A stretch of 53,193 nucleotides of DNA from Candidatus Poseidonia sp. Lineage in GTDB: Archaea > Thermoplasmatota > Poseidoniia > Poseidoniales > Poseidoniaceae. Where the stretch lies: the NCBI GenBank assembly GCA_030827475.1, contig JAUREJ010000010.1, positions 2,886-56,078 on the forward strand, written 5' to 3'. Below are positions 33,597 through 42,452 of this stretch, one piece after another. A model generated the notes under the pieces. It did not search any database and was not told where the DNA came from. It worked only from the letters and a program-made list of their open reading frames with translations. Position numbers and translations under genes: made by a program. The stretch's first letter is position 1. Each line of letters begins with the position of its first letter.

Positions 33597-35273
33597 ATGG
33601 CAGCGTCCGACATGTTGGCCACGCTCTACCAAGCGCGCTTTGATGACCTCAAGGCCATCGCTGGCGAACATAACCTGCCGAAAACGGGTCCAGTTGAATC
33701 CTTACGAGCACGGCTTATTCAGACCTTGGTTTTGGAGGACTGGGACCTCTCAACCGCCGGTATGCGGGCCATTTCAAACAACGACCTTGGCGAATTGTTG
33801 GGGTTGTTCGGAATCAAGAAATCCGGTTCCATCAAAGCTCGACGACAACGTCTCTATCTCCATCTGAACCACGACCCCAAGACACTCACCACCGACAACC
33901 TCGATCAAATGACGCGTGACGAGTTGCACGCTCTGTGCAAAGAATTGGAACTCCCGCTCTCGGGCAACAAACAGAGCCTGCTCGCAAGGGTGGCCGGTGT
34001 CCTCGCCTCTCAAGAAAACGCATGGGGCAAGGTCAAGAAAAGCCTTCGTCGACCAAGAGATGCCGCACCCATCCCAGTGCCCAGCACCCCTGTTCACACC
34101 CTCTCCGAAACCGTTGAAGTGGAGTCGTCCGTTTGGGCAGAACCGATGGATGAGGTTCACGAAGTGGAAACCGAGTTTGAATCGCATCATGGTGACCTCG
34201 AAAGCACCATCGGTGATGCGTTGAGCACCGCTCCGCCAATGATTCAACACGTTGAGGCTGGAGAGGTCTACAGCTTGGAAATCGAAACCGCCCTGATGGA
34301 AGTCGACGAACGAACCGCTGAAGTGCAAGCCTTTGCTCGTGATTTCTTGACGGTGAGCTCCACCACGGACCAGGACGATCTGAATGCCTTCATCGCCTCT
34401 TTGCGAGACCAAGGCTTCGCCACGGATTTTGTACCGGTCCACCAAAAAATCGCCAACATCGTCATGGAATTGGACTATAGAACACAACATGAGTCGGCGG
34501 CTGCAACCTCTCTGCCCCAGTCATGGAGCGAACGAGAAGCCCTTCGCTTGTTTGAGGAAGTCCGAAGTCACCTTCGAGACCAATTGGAGAATCTCCTCGC
34601 ACTTCACAAAGGCGACTTGGTTAAAGCTCGAATGGCCTTTGAGGAAGAAGGACGGACGCTGGGCTTGGATTTGCGGGTGCCGAGCGTTTCGGGGCGATTG
34701 CATGCACTGTTTGACCTCCACGTTGAAATTGCTGAATCCCAAGCACTTCACGACCCGGTGGTTCAGCGGCGCCAACGGATGCTCCGAATCCTTCACCGAG
34801 GCGCCGTTCACATGCCCGAATCTGAAAAATTGACCGTGAACCGACTCGAACGCAATTTGGTGGCGTTTGAAGAATTGGTTCAAACGGTGCTCGAATCCTC
34901 TGAAGAGGGTTTTCAAGAACACCACCAAGCCTTGGTCATCCGGTTCCTTGAGTCCAAGGGCTACGACGTGAACACCAGCAACCTGCGACCGAGGATCCTC
35001 GCATGTGCAGGCGTCTTGGGCGCAGAATTAGGTTACCTCTCGCCGGGGGACATCCCAAAAATTGCTCCCGGCGTTCTTGTTTCAGAAACCGAAGTGGACG
35101 CTATTGTGACCGAACTGCGAGCTTTGGCTTCGAGTTTCAAGCCCCAGACGGAGACCGTGGATGAAGAGGAAATCGAGGTCGCAGAATCGGTGTCCGAAGC
35201 CTCGCAAAATGTCCAGCGAGTCCGGGGGAAAATCGACAAAATTGACGAATTGCTCAACCGTTTGAACGGTTGA
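33597..35273 (+). CDS. SAP-domain repeat protein, probable DNA-binding
   Basis: 558 residues. The N-terminus has three helix-turn-helix SAP-like motifs: DDLKAIAGEHNLPKTG (about 16-31, to 42), NDLGELLGLFGIKKSGS (about 62-92) and RDELHALCKELELPLSGNK (about 107-136). SAP motifs usually bind DNA or chromatin. An acidic linker (about 160-240, rich in Glu/Asp/Val), a large helical region (about 250-430, with TDQDDLNAFIASLRDQ and ERNLVAFEELVQT) and a further SAP-like unit (LVIRFLESKGYDVNTSNLRP, about 440-475) follow. There is no enzymatic motif I recognise. Whole-protein function is unknown; a nucleoid or repair-scaffold role is inference. Ends 6 nt before convergent tadA-like gene. Confidence 0.65.
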   Translation: MAASDMLATLYQARFDDLKAIAGEHNLPKTGPVESLRARLIQTLVLEDWDLSTAGMRAISNNDLGELLGLFGIKKSGSIKARRQRLYLHLNHDPKTLTTDNLDQMTRDELHALCKELELPLSGNKQSLLARVAGVLASQENAWGKVKKSLRRPRDAAPIPVPSTPVHTLSETVEVESSVWAEPMDEVHEVETEFESHHGDLESTIGDALSTAPPMIQHVEAGEVYSLEIETALMEVDERTAEVQAFARDFLTVSSTTDQDDLNAFIASLRDQGFATDFVPVHQKIANIVMELDYRTQHESAAATSLPQSWSEREALRLFEEVRSHLRDQLENLLALHKGDLVKARMAFEEEGRTLGLDLRVPSVSGRLHALFDLHVEIAESQALHDPVVQRRQRMLRILHRGAVHMPESEKLTVNRLERNLVAFEELVQTVLESSEEGFQEHHQALVIRFLESKGYDVNTSNLRPRILACAGVLGAELGYLSPGDIPKIAPGVLVSETEVDAIVTELRALASSFKPQTETVDEEEIEVAESVSEASQNVQRVRGKIDKIDELLNRLNG

Positions 35274-35279
35274 ATGCAC

Positions 35280-36521
35280 TCAATGTTGTTGTGCGTAGAA
35301 GTTCTGCACGACAGACGTCACCGTTTGGATGTCCGAAATGCCCCGGGAACACAAATCCTCGATGATGGCTTGACGTTGAGCAACGTGGCGTTCAAACACA
35401 TCCGGCGTCACGCCTGCAGCGTTGCAAATCGTTTCGCGCAGTTTGGATGGAATCCCCGTTTCTTCGATCTGGTCGGTGGCTGCGTTGTACTTCCAAATGG
35501 CGTTGAGACGAGGTTTGTCGCCTTCCATGCCTGCAACTTCCGCAACTTCCGTAATTTTACGAGCCGTCCTCCCGTTGACGTGAAGACGTGCTTGAATGAT
35601 GATCAAATCCAATCCGCTCAACATGATGGGCGGGACATTCATGGGAGGGTTGATCATTCTCGTGACGGTTTCCTGTGCGGTGTTTGCGTGGAGTGAACCA
35701 AAGGAACCGTCGTGTCCGGTGTTCATAGCGGTGAGCAGTGTAGCACACTCTGGACCACGGACCTCACCAACGATGATCCGGTCGGGCCGCATGCGAAGGC
35801 TGGATTTGAGACAATCGTTCATGTCCACTTCTGACGTTCCATCGGGCCGCTCTCGCCGAGTTTCCATGCGAAGCCAGTGGTCGTGATAGACTTGCAATTC
35901 GGCAGTGTCTTCCACTGTCAAAAGGCGACGAGACCAGGGGATGTACATGCCCAGACAGTTCAGCGTCGTGGTCTTTCCGGACCCAGTACCGCCTGCGATG
36001 ACAAAGTTTGCTGGCCTGCTGTCGAGGCCTTCAATCCAGACCCACATCATGGCGGCGAGGCGGGAATTGACGGTTCCGAAATTCACGAGGTCGATGATCG
36101 TGAGAGGGTCTTCCTTGAATTTACGAATGGTGAGCGTTGGGCCATCGGGAGAGACCGGGGGGATGGTTCCGTTCACACGGGAGCCGTCAGGCAAGCGTCC
36201 GTCGAAAATGGGGACGAGGCCGGGCCCGTCACCGAGCGGCACGTTGGTGAAGGAAGCGATGTTCTTGGCGATTTGCAAGCCCGAGTCGTCATCAATCCAG
36301 ATGTTTGTTCGGCACATGCCGTGGTTGCGATGGGCAACCTTGACGCATTGCGTACCGCCGTTGTACATCACCTCCTCAAGCGCATCGTCTTCGAACAACG
36401 CCGCCAAATCACCGTACGGGTTCGCTTCGATGTTCCCTTCGACATGATAGATTGGTGAGGGGTGATTGGCCTCGGTGTAAATCGTCACGCGCCCGTATTG
36501 TTCCAAAATTTGTTCTGACAT
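35280..36521 (-). CDS. Type II/IV secretion ATPase, TadA/CpaF-like, pilus assembly
   Basis: 413 residues of the VirB11/PilT superfamily. The N-terminal domain includes DALEEVMYNGG and PIFDGRLPDGSRVNGTIPP; the ATPase has Walker A AGGTGSGKTT (G177-T185), an Asp box near LLTVEDTAELQ, Walker B-type RPDRIIVGEVRGPE, and GHDGSFGSLHANTAQETVTR with the His box. It powers assembly of a type IV-related filament from a membrane platform. The CpaF/TadA character and the two short platform proteins directly upstream (36525, 37266) fit a Tad/Epd-type pilus rather than an archaellum. Last gene of the run; 3 nt after TadB. Confidence 0.93.
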   Translation of the reverse strand: MSEQILEQYGRVTIYTEANHPSPIYHVEGNIEANPYGDLAALFEDDALEEVMYNGGTQCVKVAHRNHGMCRTNIWIDDDSGLQIAKNIASFTNVPLGDGPGLVPIFDGRLPDGSRVNGTIPPVSPDGPTLTIRKFKEDPLTIIDLVNFGTVNSRLAAMMWVWIEGLDSRPANFVIAGGTGSGKTTTLNCLGMYIPWSRRLLTVEDTAELQVYHDHWLRMETRRERPDGTSEVDMNDCLKSSLRMRPDRIIVGEVRGPECATLLTAMNTGHDGSFGSLHANTAQETVTRMINPPMNVPPIMLSGLDLIIIQARLHVNGRTARKITEVAEVAGMEGDKPRLNAIWKYNAATDQIEETGIPSKLRETICNAAGVTPDVFERHVAQRQAIIEDLCSRGISDIQTVTSVVQNFYAQQH

Positions 36522-36524
36522 GGT

Positions 36525-37256
36525 TTAGCCTCCTACTGCTTTCACGGCTCCGAGGTACAAACCCATCGAGACGGCCATCCAAAGCGGAAGCCACCAGAGG
36601 GTGTCTCGGAATCGACCCATCATCCTCCCCGACACGCTCACGCCCACGGCGGAAGCTGCGGCGAAGAAGAAGGAAAAGGTCTGGTTGAATGAAGCGATTT
36701 GAAAACCCTTGCTCGCAGGAGCAAACAGGCCGACGATAAAGGCGATCAAAACAGGTAAGCCAACGCTTACAAAGATGACAATGAGCATGCCTCGGCCTTG
36801 CAATTCGCTTTCTCTACGGTTCATGAGGTCGTTGAGGCGCTCGTAATCCCGGCTCAAATCGTTAAGGATTTCACGGAGCGAGGAGTTCTGCTGAAGTGCC
36901 GTTTCGACCAACATCATCACCCGTTGGACTTGGCTGGAACGGGTTTTCGCAGCAAAGGCGGAAAGGCTCGCTTCAAAAGACGAGGCGTGACCTTCTCGGA
37001 GCGTCTCACGGAGCAAAAGAGCCAGGGGTGAATCGCTGGCTTCGGATTGCTCTTTCATCGCTTCCTGAAGGCCTCGGCCGGCACCCACAGAATCCGCCAA
37101 GGATTCGAGGAACGAAGGGAGTTCGTTCTCGATCGCTCGGCGACGGCGACGTTCGAGCATGGGTGGAATGCCTCCGCCCATGCAGGCAACGGCAATGACA
37201 ACCAAATACAACAAAATGGGGGTGTCGTTGAAGGATTCGAGAAGGCCAAAAATCAT
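36525..37256 (-). CDS. TadB-like pilus assembly platform protein
   Basis: 243 residues of the T2SF/GspF fold: helix near the N-terminus (ILLYLVVIAVACMGG), a cytosolic helical domain with ENELPSFLESLADSVGAGRGLQEAMKEQ (the F-domain signature), then two C-terminal membrane helices (GMLIVIFVSVGLPVLIAFIVGLF and FFFAAASAVGVSVSG with a following WWLPLWMAVSMGLYLGA). Single F-domain of half FlaJ size; it should work with TadC (37266) as the platform. ATG at 37256 has AGGTGAAGCG upstream; the gene is 9 nt after TadC's stop. Confidence 0.87.
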   Translation of the reverse strand: MIFGLLESFNDTPILLYLVVIAVACMGGGIPPMLERRRRRAIENELPSFLESLADSVGAGRGLQEAMKEQSEASDSPLALLLRETLREGHASSFEASLSAFAAKTRSSQVQRVMMLVETALQQNSSLREILNDLSRDYERLNDLMNRRESELQGRGMLIVIFVSVGLPVLIAFIVGLFAPASKGFQIASFNQTFSFFFAAASAVGVSVSGRMMGRFRDTLWWLPLWMAVSMGLYLGAVKAVGG

Positions 37257-37265
37257 CGCTTCACC

Positions 37266-37847
37266 TCACAATCCCGGGTCTTTCGTATGCGCCTTCAGAC
37301 CGATGAGTGCCATACCAATGAGCGTCATGACCAAGCCCATGTTGACCACGGTGTTGATGACGGCCGGATCGGGAAGGGACATGAAGGCCCCCAAGTCCCC
37401 TGACATCAATTGAGGAACCAATCCAACGATAGCGAGAATGATCGGCCCGATCATACCGATTGACAACAGCGTTTCAGGAACGCCCCCCAACTCCTCAATG
37501 TATTTCTCGACCTCATCCGTACGCTCTTCCTCCATCCGAGCACCCTGTTTTTTCAAGGTTTCAACGAGGTCGGTGTTCTGCGTGACGTTGGTGTACAGCG
37601 TGTTGAGCAATCGCTTGTAACCGGCGGATTCAGCAAGTTTCATCATGTCTTTGAGTTCACGGTCAAGGCCCTTTGAATTCCCTTTTTGCAGACGCTTCAT
37701 CATGGCAGAAAAGTCGTCTGAAATAATGCCGTATCCGCCCCGCCCAATGGTATGAAGGGCTGCTTCAAGACCAACACCGGAAGACATCAACACGTCCAAG
37801 GTACGAATCACGTAGAGGAGTTCTCTTTTTTCCTCCAGTTTTCGCAT
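37266..37847 (-). CDS. TadC-like pilus assembly platform protein
   Basis: 193 residues with the second platform F domain: RELLYVIRTLDVLMSSGVGLEAALHTIGRGGYG, then DDFSAMMKRLQKGNSKGLDRELKDMM and RMEEERTDEVEKYIEELGGVPE, followed by two membrane helices (LLSIGMIGPIILAIVGLVPQL and VINTVVNMGLVMTLIGMALIGL). Start MRKLEEKRELL at 37847, with GAGGTGG overlapping the end of the preceding gene; a longer start (37898) is rejected. TadB follows by 9 nt. Together they form the split platform typical of Tad pili. Confidence 0.85.
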   Translation of the reverse strand: MRKLEEKRELLYVIRTLDVLMSSGVGLEAALHTIGRGGYGIISDDFSAMMKRLQKGNSKGLDRELKDMMKLAESAGYKRLLNTLYTNVTQNTDLVETLKKQGARMEEERTDEVEKYIEELGGVPETLLSIGMIGPIILAIVGLVPQLMSGDLGAFMSLPDPAVINTVVNMGLVMTLIGMALIGLKAHTKDPGL

Positions 37848-37857
37848 CCATTCCACC

Positions 37858-38211
37858 TCAAATGACGTCTTCGAGCAACTCAAAATGGAAGGTTTCATTG
37901 GAGCTGTCGTATTCCATGACGGCGAAAATGACCTTCACATCTCGCTCCTCAAACGGATCGTGAATGTAGGGCTGACCTGTTCGGAACATCGCCACAATGC
38001 GCTTGTACTCGTCCAAGGAGAGTTCGCCTCGCACCGTGTAGAGGGTGGATTCTGAACCCTCGTCATGAAGGTCATCGCCCTCTTGGCCGCGTATCACGGT
38101 GCGTGTTAAACGTCGGGTCATACGGACCTTCATGTCGGCGTTTGCAATCCGGACCCAATCGGAACTCGATGTTCCTGTTGCGGGGCGTATGAAGAAATCC
38201 ATTCCTGGCAT
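37858..38211 (-). CDS. Unknown protein in the pilus operon
   Basis: 117 residues with no signal peptide or membrane helix. The sequence shows an N-terminal arm (MDFFIRPATGTSSSDWVRI), a beta-rich segment with many Arg (MTRRLTRTVIRGQEG) and a C-terminal alpha/beta pattern (TLYTVRGELSLDEYKRIVAMF, PYIHDPFEERDVKVIFAVME). It is unlike pilins and unlike TadZ. The C-terminal pattern is faintly like small phage-tail adaptor domains, too weak to name. It ends 10 nt before tadC and starts 55 nt after the RPA-associated gene, so it is probably expressed with the pilus genes. Confidence 0.6.
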   Translation of the reverse strand: MPGMDFFIRPATGTSSSDWVRIANADMKVRMTRRLTRTVIRGQEGDDLHDEGSESTLYTVRGELSLDEYKRIVAMFRTGQPYIHDPFEERDVKVIFAVMEYDSSNETFHFELLEDVI

Positions 38212-38266
38212 GTTTGACCCTCATGACCTCCACGCCATGAGAAGGACTTCAATGTGTTGGAGTGAT

Positions 38267-39193
38267 TCAATCGCTTGAGGCGACCTGGAACCATCCAAAC
38301 CTTGGTTCATCGAGACGGCCGCTCTCGAGCAGTTCATCGAGGACCGATTCGGCTTTTTCCCGGACATGCCCTCTGGCGACGGCGTTTTTCAGAACGGTGT
38401 CAAAGTCAACGCCTTCCCCTTGATCGAGGTGACCCACGACCTGTACGAGGAAGGCCTCAAGGTCAGCACTGCCTTCACCACCTCCATCAGCTTCTTCCCC
38501 CCCATCATCAGAGGGCAGCGACATCATTGGCGGGGGTGTCGTAGCCGCCTCGAGACGGCCTTCAGCGATATCGAGTGCCTGCATCAAATTGAGTTTGAAC
38601 GGTTCAAGGTCAACTTCACCGTAATGGTTCCGAGCCACCAATAAACTGCTGGGCAAGCCGACACGGCCGTAAGCGTCCACCGTAGGTTCAACATCGAGGG
38701 AGGCTGTGTACTCATTCATGCGTCCCATCGTGCTTTGGCAGGCGTCCAAAAGCCAATTTGCGTAAACTTCACGGGAAACGACGCATGCCTCTTCGGGCCG
38801 AAGAGAGGTGTAGACGGCCCCCTCATCGGTTTGATACCAGCGCGTTTTTGCGACCATCATGACGAGAAGGGGTTCGCCGTCGTTCAAGCGCTCAACCCAT
38901 TGGTGCGACAACTCCCGCATCATCTCGGAGTTGTAATCGCCGACCGAGAAATAATGCAGTCCCGTTGGATCCCGCAGTTGCCCTTGGTAGAGGGTGGTGC
39001 CGTTGGAGGTTTCACGTTCCTCCAACCGTTCCAGAAGACCTGCTGCAACAACGCGATTGACCTTTGCACCGAGTTTTGTGATGACGAACGAAGGGTCGTA
39101 TTCACCCGAGCCCTTCTCGTGAAGGGTTGCGCTTCCAAATTCAGATGCGAGGAGCAAATGAGCAGGTTGACGGGAAATGAGTGCACGCTCCAT
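38267..39193 (-). CDS. rpap: RPA-associated protein (single-stranded DNA binding partner)
   Basis: 308 residues resembling the archaeal RPA-associated protein family (COG3390): AHLLLASEFGSATLHEKGSGEYDPSF, TKLGAKVNRVVAAGLLERLE and YQGQLRDPTGLHYFSVGDYN, an OB-fold with the same 'D-P-T-G' turn as other RPA folds. A Pro/Gly-rich acidic linker (about 225-250) leads to a C-terminal winged-helix-like part (FDTVLKNAVARGHVREKAESVLDELLESGRLDE). The start at 39193 shares TGATG with the RPA stop; translation is coupled. The partnership with RPA is known in haloarchaea. Confidence 0.85.
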   Translation of the reverse strand: MERALISRQPAHLLLASEFGSATLHEKGSGEYDPSFVITKLGAKVNRVVAAGLLERLEERETSNGTTLYQGQLRDPTGLHYFSVGDYNSEMMRELSHQWVERLNDGEPLLVMMVAKTRWYQTDEGAVYTSLRPEEACVVSREVYANWLLDACQSTMGRMNEYTASLDVEPTVDAYGRVGLPSSLLVARNHYGEVDLEPFKLNLMQALDIAEGRLEAATTPPPMMSLPSDDGGEEADGGGEGSADLEAFLVQVVGHLDQGEGVDFDTVLKNAVARGHVREKAESVLDELLESGRLDEPRFGWFQVASSD

Positions 39194-40881
39194 CAACTCC
39201 ACCCCCACTGAGCACGCAATTCAGTCGCCCTCATCTGCGCGTCTCTGGGCTCGACGGTCAGACCCTCTGCGAGGATCATCGCTCCTTGCTCATCCACGAT
39301 GGTGCGGCCACGGACGGAGACCACTCGGCCGAGAAGATGCTCCCGGACCTGTTGAACAAAACCCAGATCACCGTGCTCCTCCACGCTGGCCTTCATTTCT
39401 TCGTCGGCCATCGAAAGCGCAGCCAAGGAAGCCTCTTTGTTAACCAGAACGGCTGTGGTTGCACCATCATCATCAACGACAAGGCGCAAGCGGACGTCTT
39501 CGTTACCTTCGTTGGCACCGTGATCGTAACATGTACCGTCTCGAAGCACTCGCCGACATTCCGTACAGCGCATGATGAAACCCGAATCATCCCGAACACT
39601 GACGACCATCCCGCTCGTTTCAATGCCGACCCGGCTGGGGCCTGCTGCGAGTTCAGCGAGCGGAACGACCACCGAATGGTTAGCGAGGTCAAGAGAATCA
39701 TCCCAAGGCGGGGCCTCAAGCACTTCCATCTGGTCGGTTCGATCCACGGTGATGTCGGGAATGCCTTGCCATGCCCTTATTCGAGCACCCTTTACGCTCA
39801 CCGTCACGGGCAAGGTGGCGGGGTCAAAGGGCAAATCATCCCAGATGCTCATTCTGCACCGCCCCGTCGGGTCAACGATTTCACCCGACCAGAGGAACTT
39901 TTCTTCGCCATCGCGCTCAAAGGTTCGTTGAGTTAGTTCCGTAATTTGCACCACAGCATCAACGTCCCGAGCCCCGTCGGTGAAGCCTGAGATGGAGGTG
40001 TTGGCGCTGTTGGAAAGGGTGTCGAGGTCGGCGAAGGAAGCATCGTGATAAACCTCAACCCTCGTTGTACGCCCCAAGTTGAGTTCCGGGGTGTTACGGA
40101 AACTCCGCACTTGGGCGCCATCGAATTTGAGCAAAACTCCGACGTCGTGCTCGAATGGTTCCCAAGAAAGGAAACCAATCGTTCCGGTGCCGTCCGCAAT
40201 TCGACCGCGAACGACGTCGATGGAACCTGAGCCGTCCTTTCGGTGTATTTGGTCAGGCCGTGAAGCAAGAACACGCCCTACAACGCAAACGTAGCCCTCT
40301 GCTGGAACATCAACGATGTCGATGGGGTCGTTGGTAGCAGGGACCGTGGCCACGCCTTCTTTCAACACCACGACGCGGGTGGACTGGTTGATGTTCAGTG
40401 ACATTTTGCCATTGTATTCGTTCACGCTCGCACCTTCGAGCCGGACGATGCTGCCTGCCGCCAGGTTCGCATGCGGGCCCCAGTCTTTGTAGTCCCAACG
40501 GACACGGGTGCCGTTTTCTTCCCACGGATTGTCCTCGAGCATGCCGAAAGCGATTTGCTTGTCCTCGCCTCGGATGGTCTGGTCGCGGATGTTGTGAGTG
40601 ACGATCGCCACTTCGAGTTCAACATCGCGGTCCGACCCGTTCAGTTCACTCAAGGAAGCCACCTTCTTGGTGGCCTTGGCCTCTTTGGTCGCTCCAATTG
40701 TCCCGGTACCGGGAGATGTTCCGCTCTTGAACCGACGTAGGACGGAACGCATGGCGTCCTGTGGAGGGATGTAGAACTCTTCCTCGTACTTCGCAAATGC
40801 TTCCGAAATTTGAGCCGCATCGGCTTCGGGGCATTCCTTCAGGATGGCCTCGACATAGTCAGCATACTTGTCTTCAGCCAT
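39193..40881 (-). CDS. rpa: Replication protein A, OB-fold single-stranded DNA binding protein
   Basis: 562 residues with at least three OB folds: VASLSELNGSDRDVELEVAIVTHN (about 75-165), PAEGYVCVVGRVLASRPDQI (about 185-280) and RDVDAVVQITELTQRTF to DITVDRTD (about 295-390), followed by a C-terminal OB interrupted by a zinc finger (MRCTECRRVLRDGTCYDHG, C-x2-C-x8-C-x2-H). It coats single-stranded DNA during replication and repair. Start MAEDKYADYVEAIL at 40881, with GCGGAGGTTTCTTGC upstream. The gene heads a run with its partner RPAP, and the pilus genes further downstream may be read from the same promoter. Confidence 0.95.
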   Translation of the reverse strand: MAEDKYADYVEAILKECPEADAAQISEAFAKYEEEFYIPPQDAMRSVLRRFKSGTSPGTGTIGATKEAKATKKVASLSELNGSDRDVELEVAIVTHNIRDQTIRGEDKQIAFGMLEDNPWEENGTRVRWDYKDWGPHANLAAGSIVRLEGASVNEYNGKMSLNINQSTRVVVLKEGVATVPATNDPIDIVDVPAEGYVCVVGRVLASRPDQIHRKDGSGSIDVVRGRIADGTGTIGFLSWEPFEHDVGVLLKFDGAQVRSFRNTPELNLGRTTRVEVYHDASFADLDTLSNSANTSISGFTDGARDVDAVVQITELTQRTFERDGEEKFLWSGEIVDPTGRCRMSIWDDLPFDPATLPVTVSVKGARIRAWQGIPDITVDRTDQMEVLEAPPWDDSLDLANHSVVVPLAELAAGPSRVGIETSGMVVSVRDDSGFIMRCTECRRVLRDGTCYDHGANEGNEDVRLRLVVDDDGATTAVLVNKEASLAALSMADEEMKASVEEHGDLGFVQQVREHLLGRVVSVRGRTIVDEQGAMILAEGLTVEPRDAQMRATELRAQWGWS

Positions 40882-41018
40882 GCAAGAAACCTCCGCAAGG
40901 CGTTGTTCTTCGTGGCCTGTGCGGAGGACAGGCGGCGGGCTTTCGTGCGGGTTGGTTAAGATTGGACACTCCCATTACCTCCATGGGAAGGCTCACCACT
41001 GACGACGGGTCATAAAGA

Positions 41019-41035
41019 ATCCCGTGACACGGGAT
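41019..41035 (-). terminator. Hairpin after tldE
   Basis: ATCCCGTG-A-CACGGGAT is a nearly perfect inverted repeat located 8-24 nt downstream of the tldE stop codon (41043). On the minus strand it is followed by TTCTTTATG, a T-rich run. It could end the tldD-tldE message before the RPA promoter region (40882-41018), which otherwise shows only the RPA ribosome binding site and an AT-rich patch. Confidence 0.4.
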
Positions 41036-41042
41036 GGGCGAC

Positions 41043-42452
41043 TCAAGCCGGATTCACGCGGAGGCCGTTCATCAAAAGGACATCAGGCAAATGCATGCTT
41101 CCCGAGGAGTACGAACCTTGCCGCCTCACCTCGTCTCCCAGCAGCACATGTCCGTTCAGAGCTTTCGCAAGATTTCCCGAAAGACCTGCTTGCTTGAGTG
41201 CACCGACGATTTCGCCGTTTTCGACCTTGAGAATGGCGCTGGTGGTGACGGAAAAATCTCCGCTGCTCGGGTTGGCCGTGTGCGCACCCATGACGCTGTT
41301 CACGATGAAACCCTCCTGCATGGTTTCCAAAAGGTCGATTCGTGAACGACTTGCCTCTGATGAGGTCAAGAACAGTTCTGTGCACCCGGTTGATGGGGGG
41401 GCTTGGTGGCCGCCGCTGCAAGCCGAACCGGTGGATGCAGCGGCATCTATACGCCCTTCCGCCACCTGTTGGGCAGCATCCCGTGTTGACCAAAGCATAG
41501 AGGAAAGACGACCGTTTTCAATCAGCGTTCTTCGTTGACGCGGCACCCCTTCAGCATCTCGAGCACCTGAGGACATGCCGCCCTCAAGCAAACCGTCGTC
41601 GAGAACGGTCAGGGTTCCGTTGAGCACCTGCTGCCCCAACTTGTCGGACCAAAACGATTCTTTTCGGACCATTTTTTCTCCCGTGAGCGCCGGTGGAACC
41701 ACCATGGAAAACAGGGGCGAAAAGCCTTCGCTGGTCATCAAAACCGGTGCATCAACGGGTTCGCTTTCGACCTCAAGGGGGTTTTGCGTGACTTGAGCCC
41801 AATGGACGGCCCGGCCAATGCAATCCGGGATTTCTGCCAGTTTTTTACGGCTTGATTCCCCCTGATAGGAACTGGTCAGTTCTCCGTTGGCGTCGATGGT
41901 GACCTGCAACCCGATGCCGTGAGACGTCGTGATGCCCGAGGAGAGAATACCTTCGCTGCTCATCAAGCACGAAGCGGTTGCTGAGATGCCAACGCCGCCC
42001 CCCGTAACGACGGCTCGCTCATCAAGGCTTGCAACCTCGGAAAGCACACCATCGGCTTGTTCGAGCAAATCCTCTGGAGAAACATCGAGCAAGGACGGAT
42101 CAAATCGGCCGCCCACCGTCTCAGCAGGTTGAGCCGAAGGAAGGACAAATCCGTTCACGGAGGGCGACTTGTTGGCGATGTCCAACGCTTGCTTGACCGC
42201 TCGCTCCGCACCGCTCACATCGACCAAATGGGCGAAGCCAAATCGCCCTTGGTCGACCAAACGCAAACCGAATCCGCCTTCCCCACCGCCGCTCGCCATG
42301 GTGATTTTTCCGGCTTCGATGTCCAATTCATGGCCGTAGGATTGGAAGCCCACAAGGTCCCATTGCTCAACACCGCTGGCTTGACAAGCATCTGCAAGAC
42401 GTTTGGCGGTGGCCAACAACCGGTCTTCAGCGTCGTTAGGGAGCATGCTCAT
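41043..42452 (-). CDS. tldE: TldE/PmbA-family protease component
   Basis: 469 residues of the modulator-of-DNA-gyrase family without the catalytic HExxxH. Landmarks: the N-terminal ELDIEAGKITMASGGGEGGFGLRLV, GRFGFAHLVD, SGITTSHGIGLQVTIDANGE, STGSACSGGHQAPPSTGCTEL, and MQEGFIVNSVMGAHTANPSSGDFSV. TldD and TldE form a heteromeric metalloprotease in which TldE shapes the chamber; in bacteria it processes microcins and CcdA. It overlaps tldD by 4 nt (ATGA). A hairpin lies just after its stop. Confidence 0.93.
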   Translation of the reverse strand: MSMLPNDAEDRLLATAKRLADACQASGVEQWDLVGFQSYGHELDIEAGKITMASGGGEGGFGLRLVDQGRFGFAHLVDVSGAERAVKQALDIANKSPSVNGFVLPSAQPAETVGGRFDPSLLDVSPEDLLEQADGVLSEVASLDERAVVTGGGVGISATASCLMSSEGILSSGITTSHGIGLQVTIDANGELTSSYQGESSRKKLAEIPDCIGRAVHWAQVTQNPLEVESEPVDAPVLMTSEGFSPLFSMVVPPALTGEKMVRKESFWSDKLGQQVLNGTLTVLDDGLLEGGMSSGARDAEGVPRQRRTLIENGRLSSMLWSTRDAAQQVAEGRIDAAASTGSACSGGHQAPPSTGCTELFLTSSEASRSRIDLLETMQEGFIVNSVMGAHTANPSSGDFSVTTSAILKVENGEIVGALKQAGLSGNLAKALNGHVLLGDEVRRQGSYSSGSMHLPDVLLMNGLRVNPA

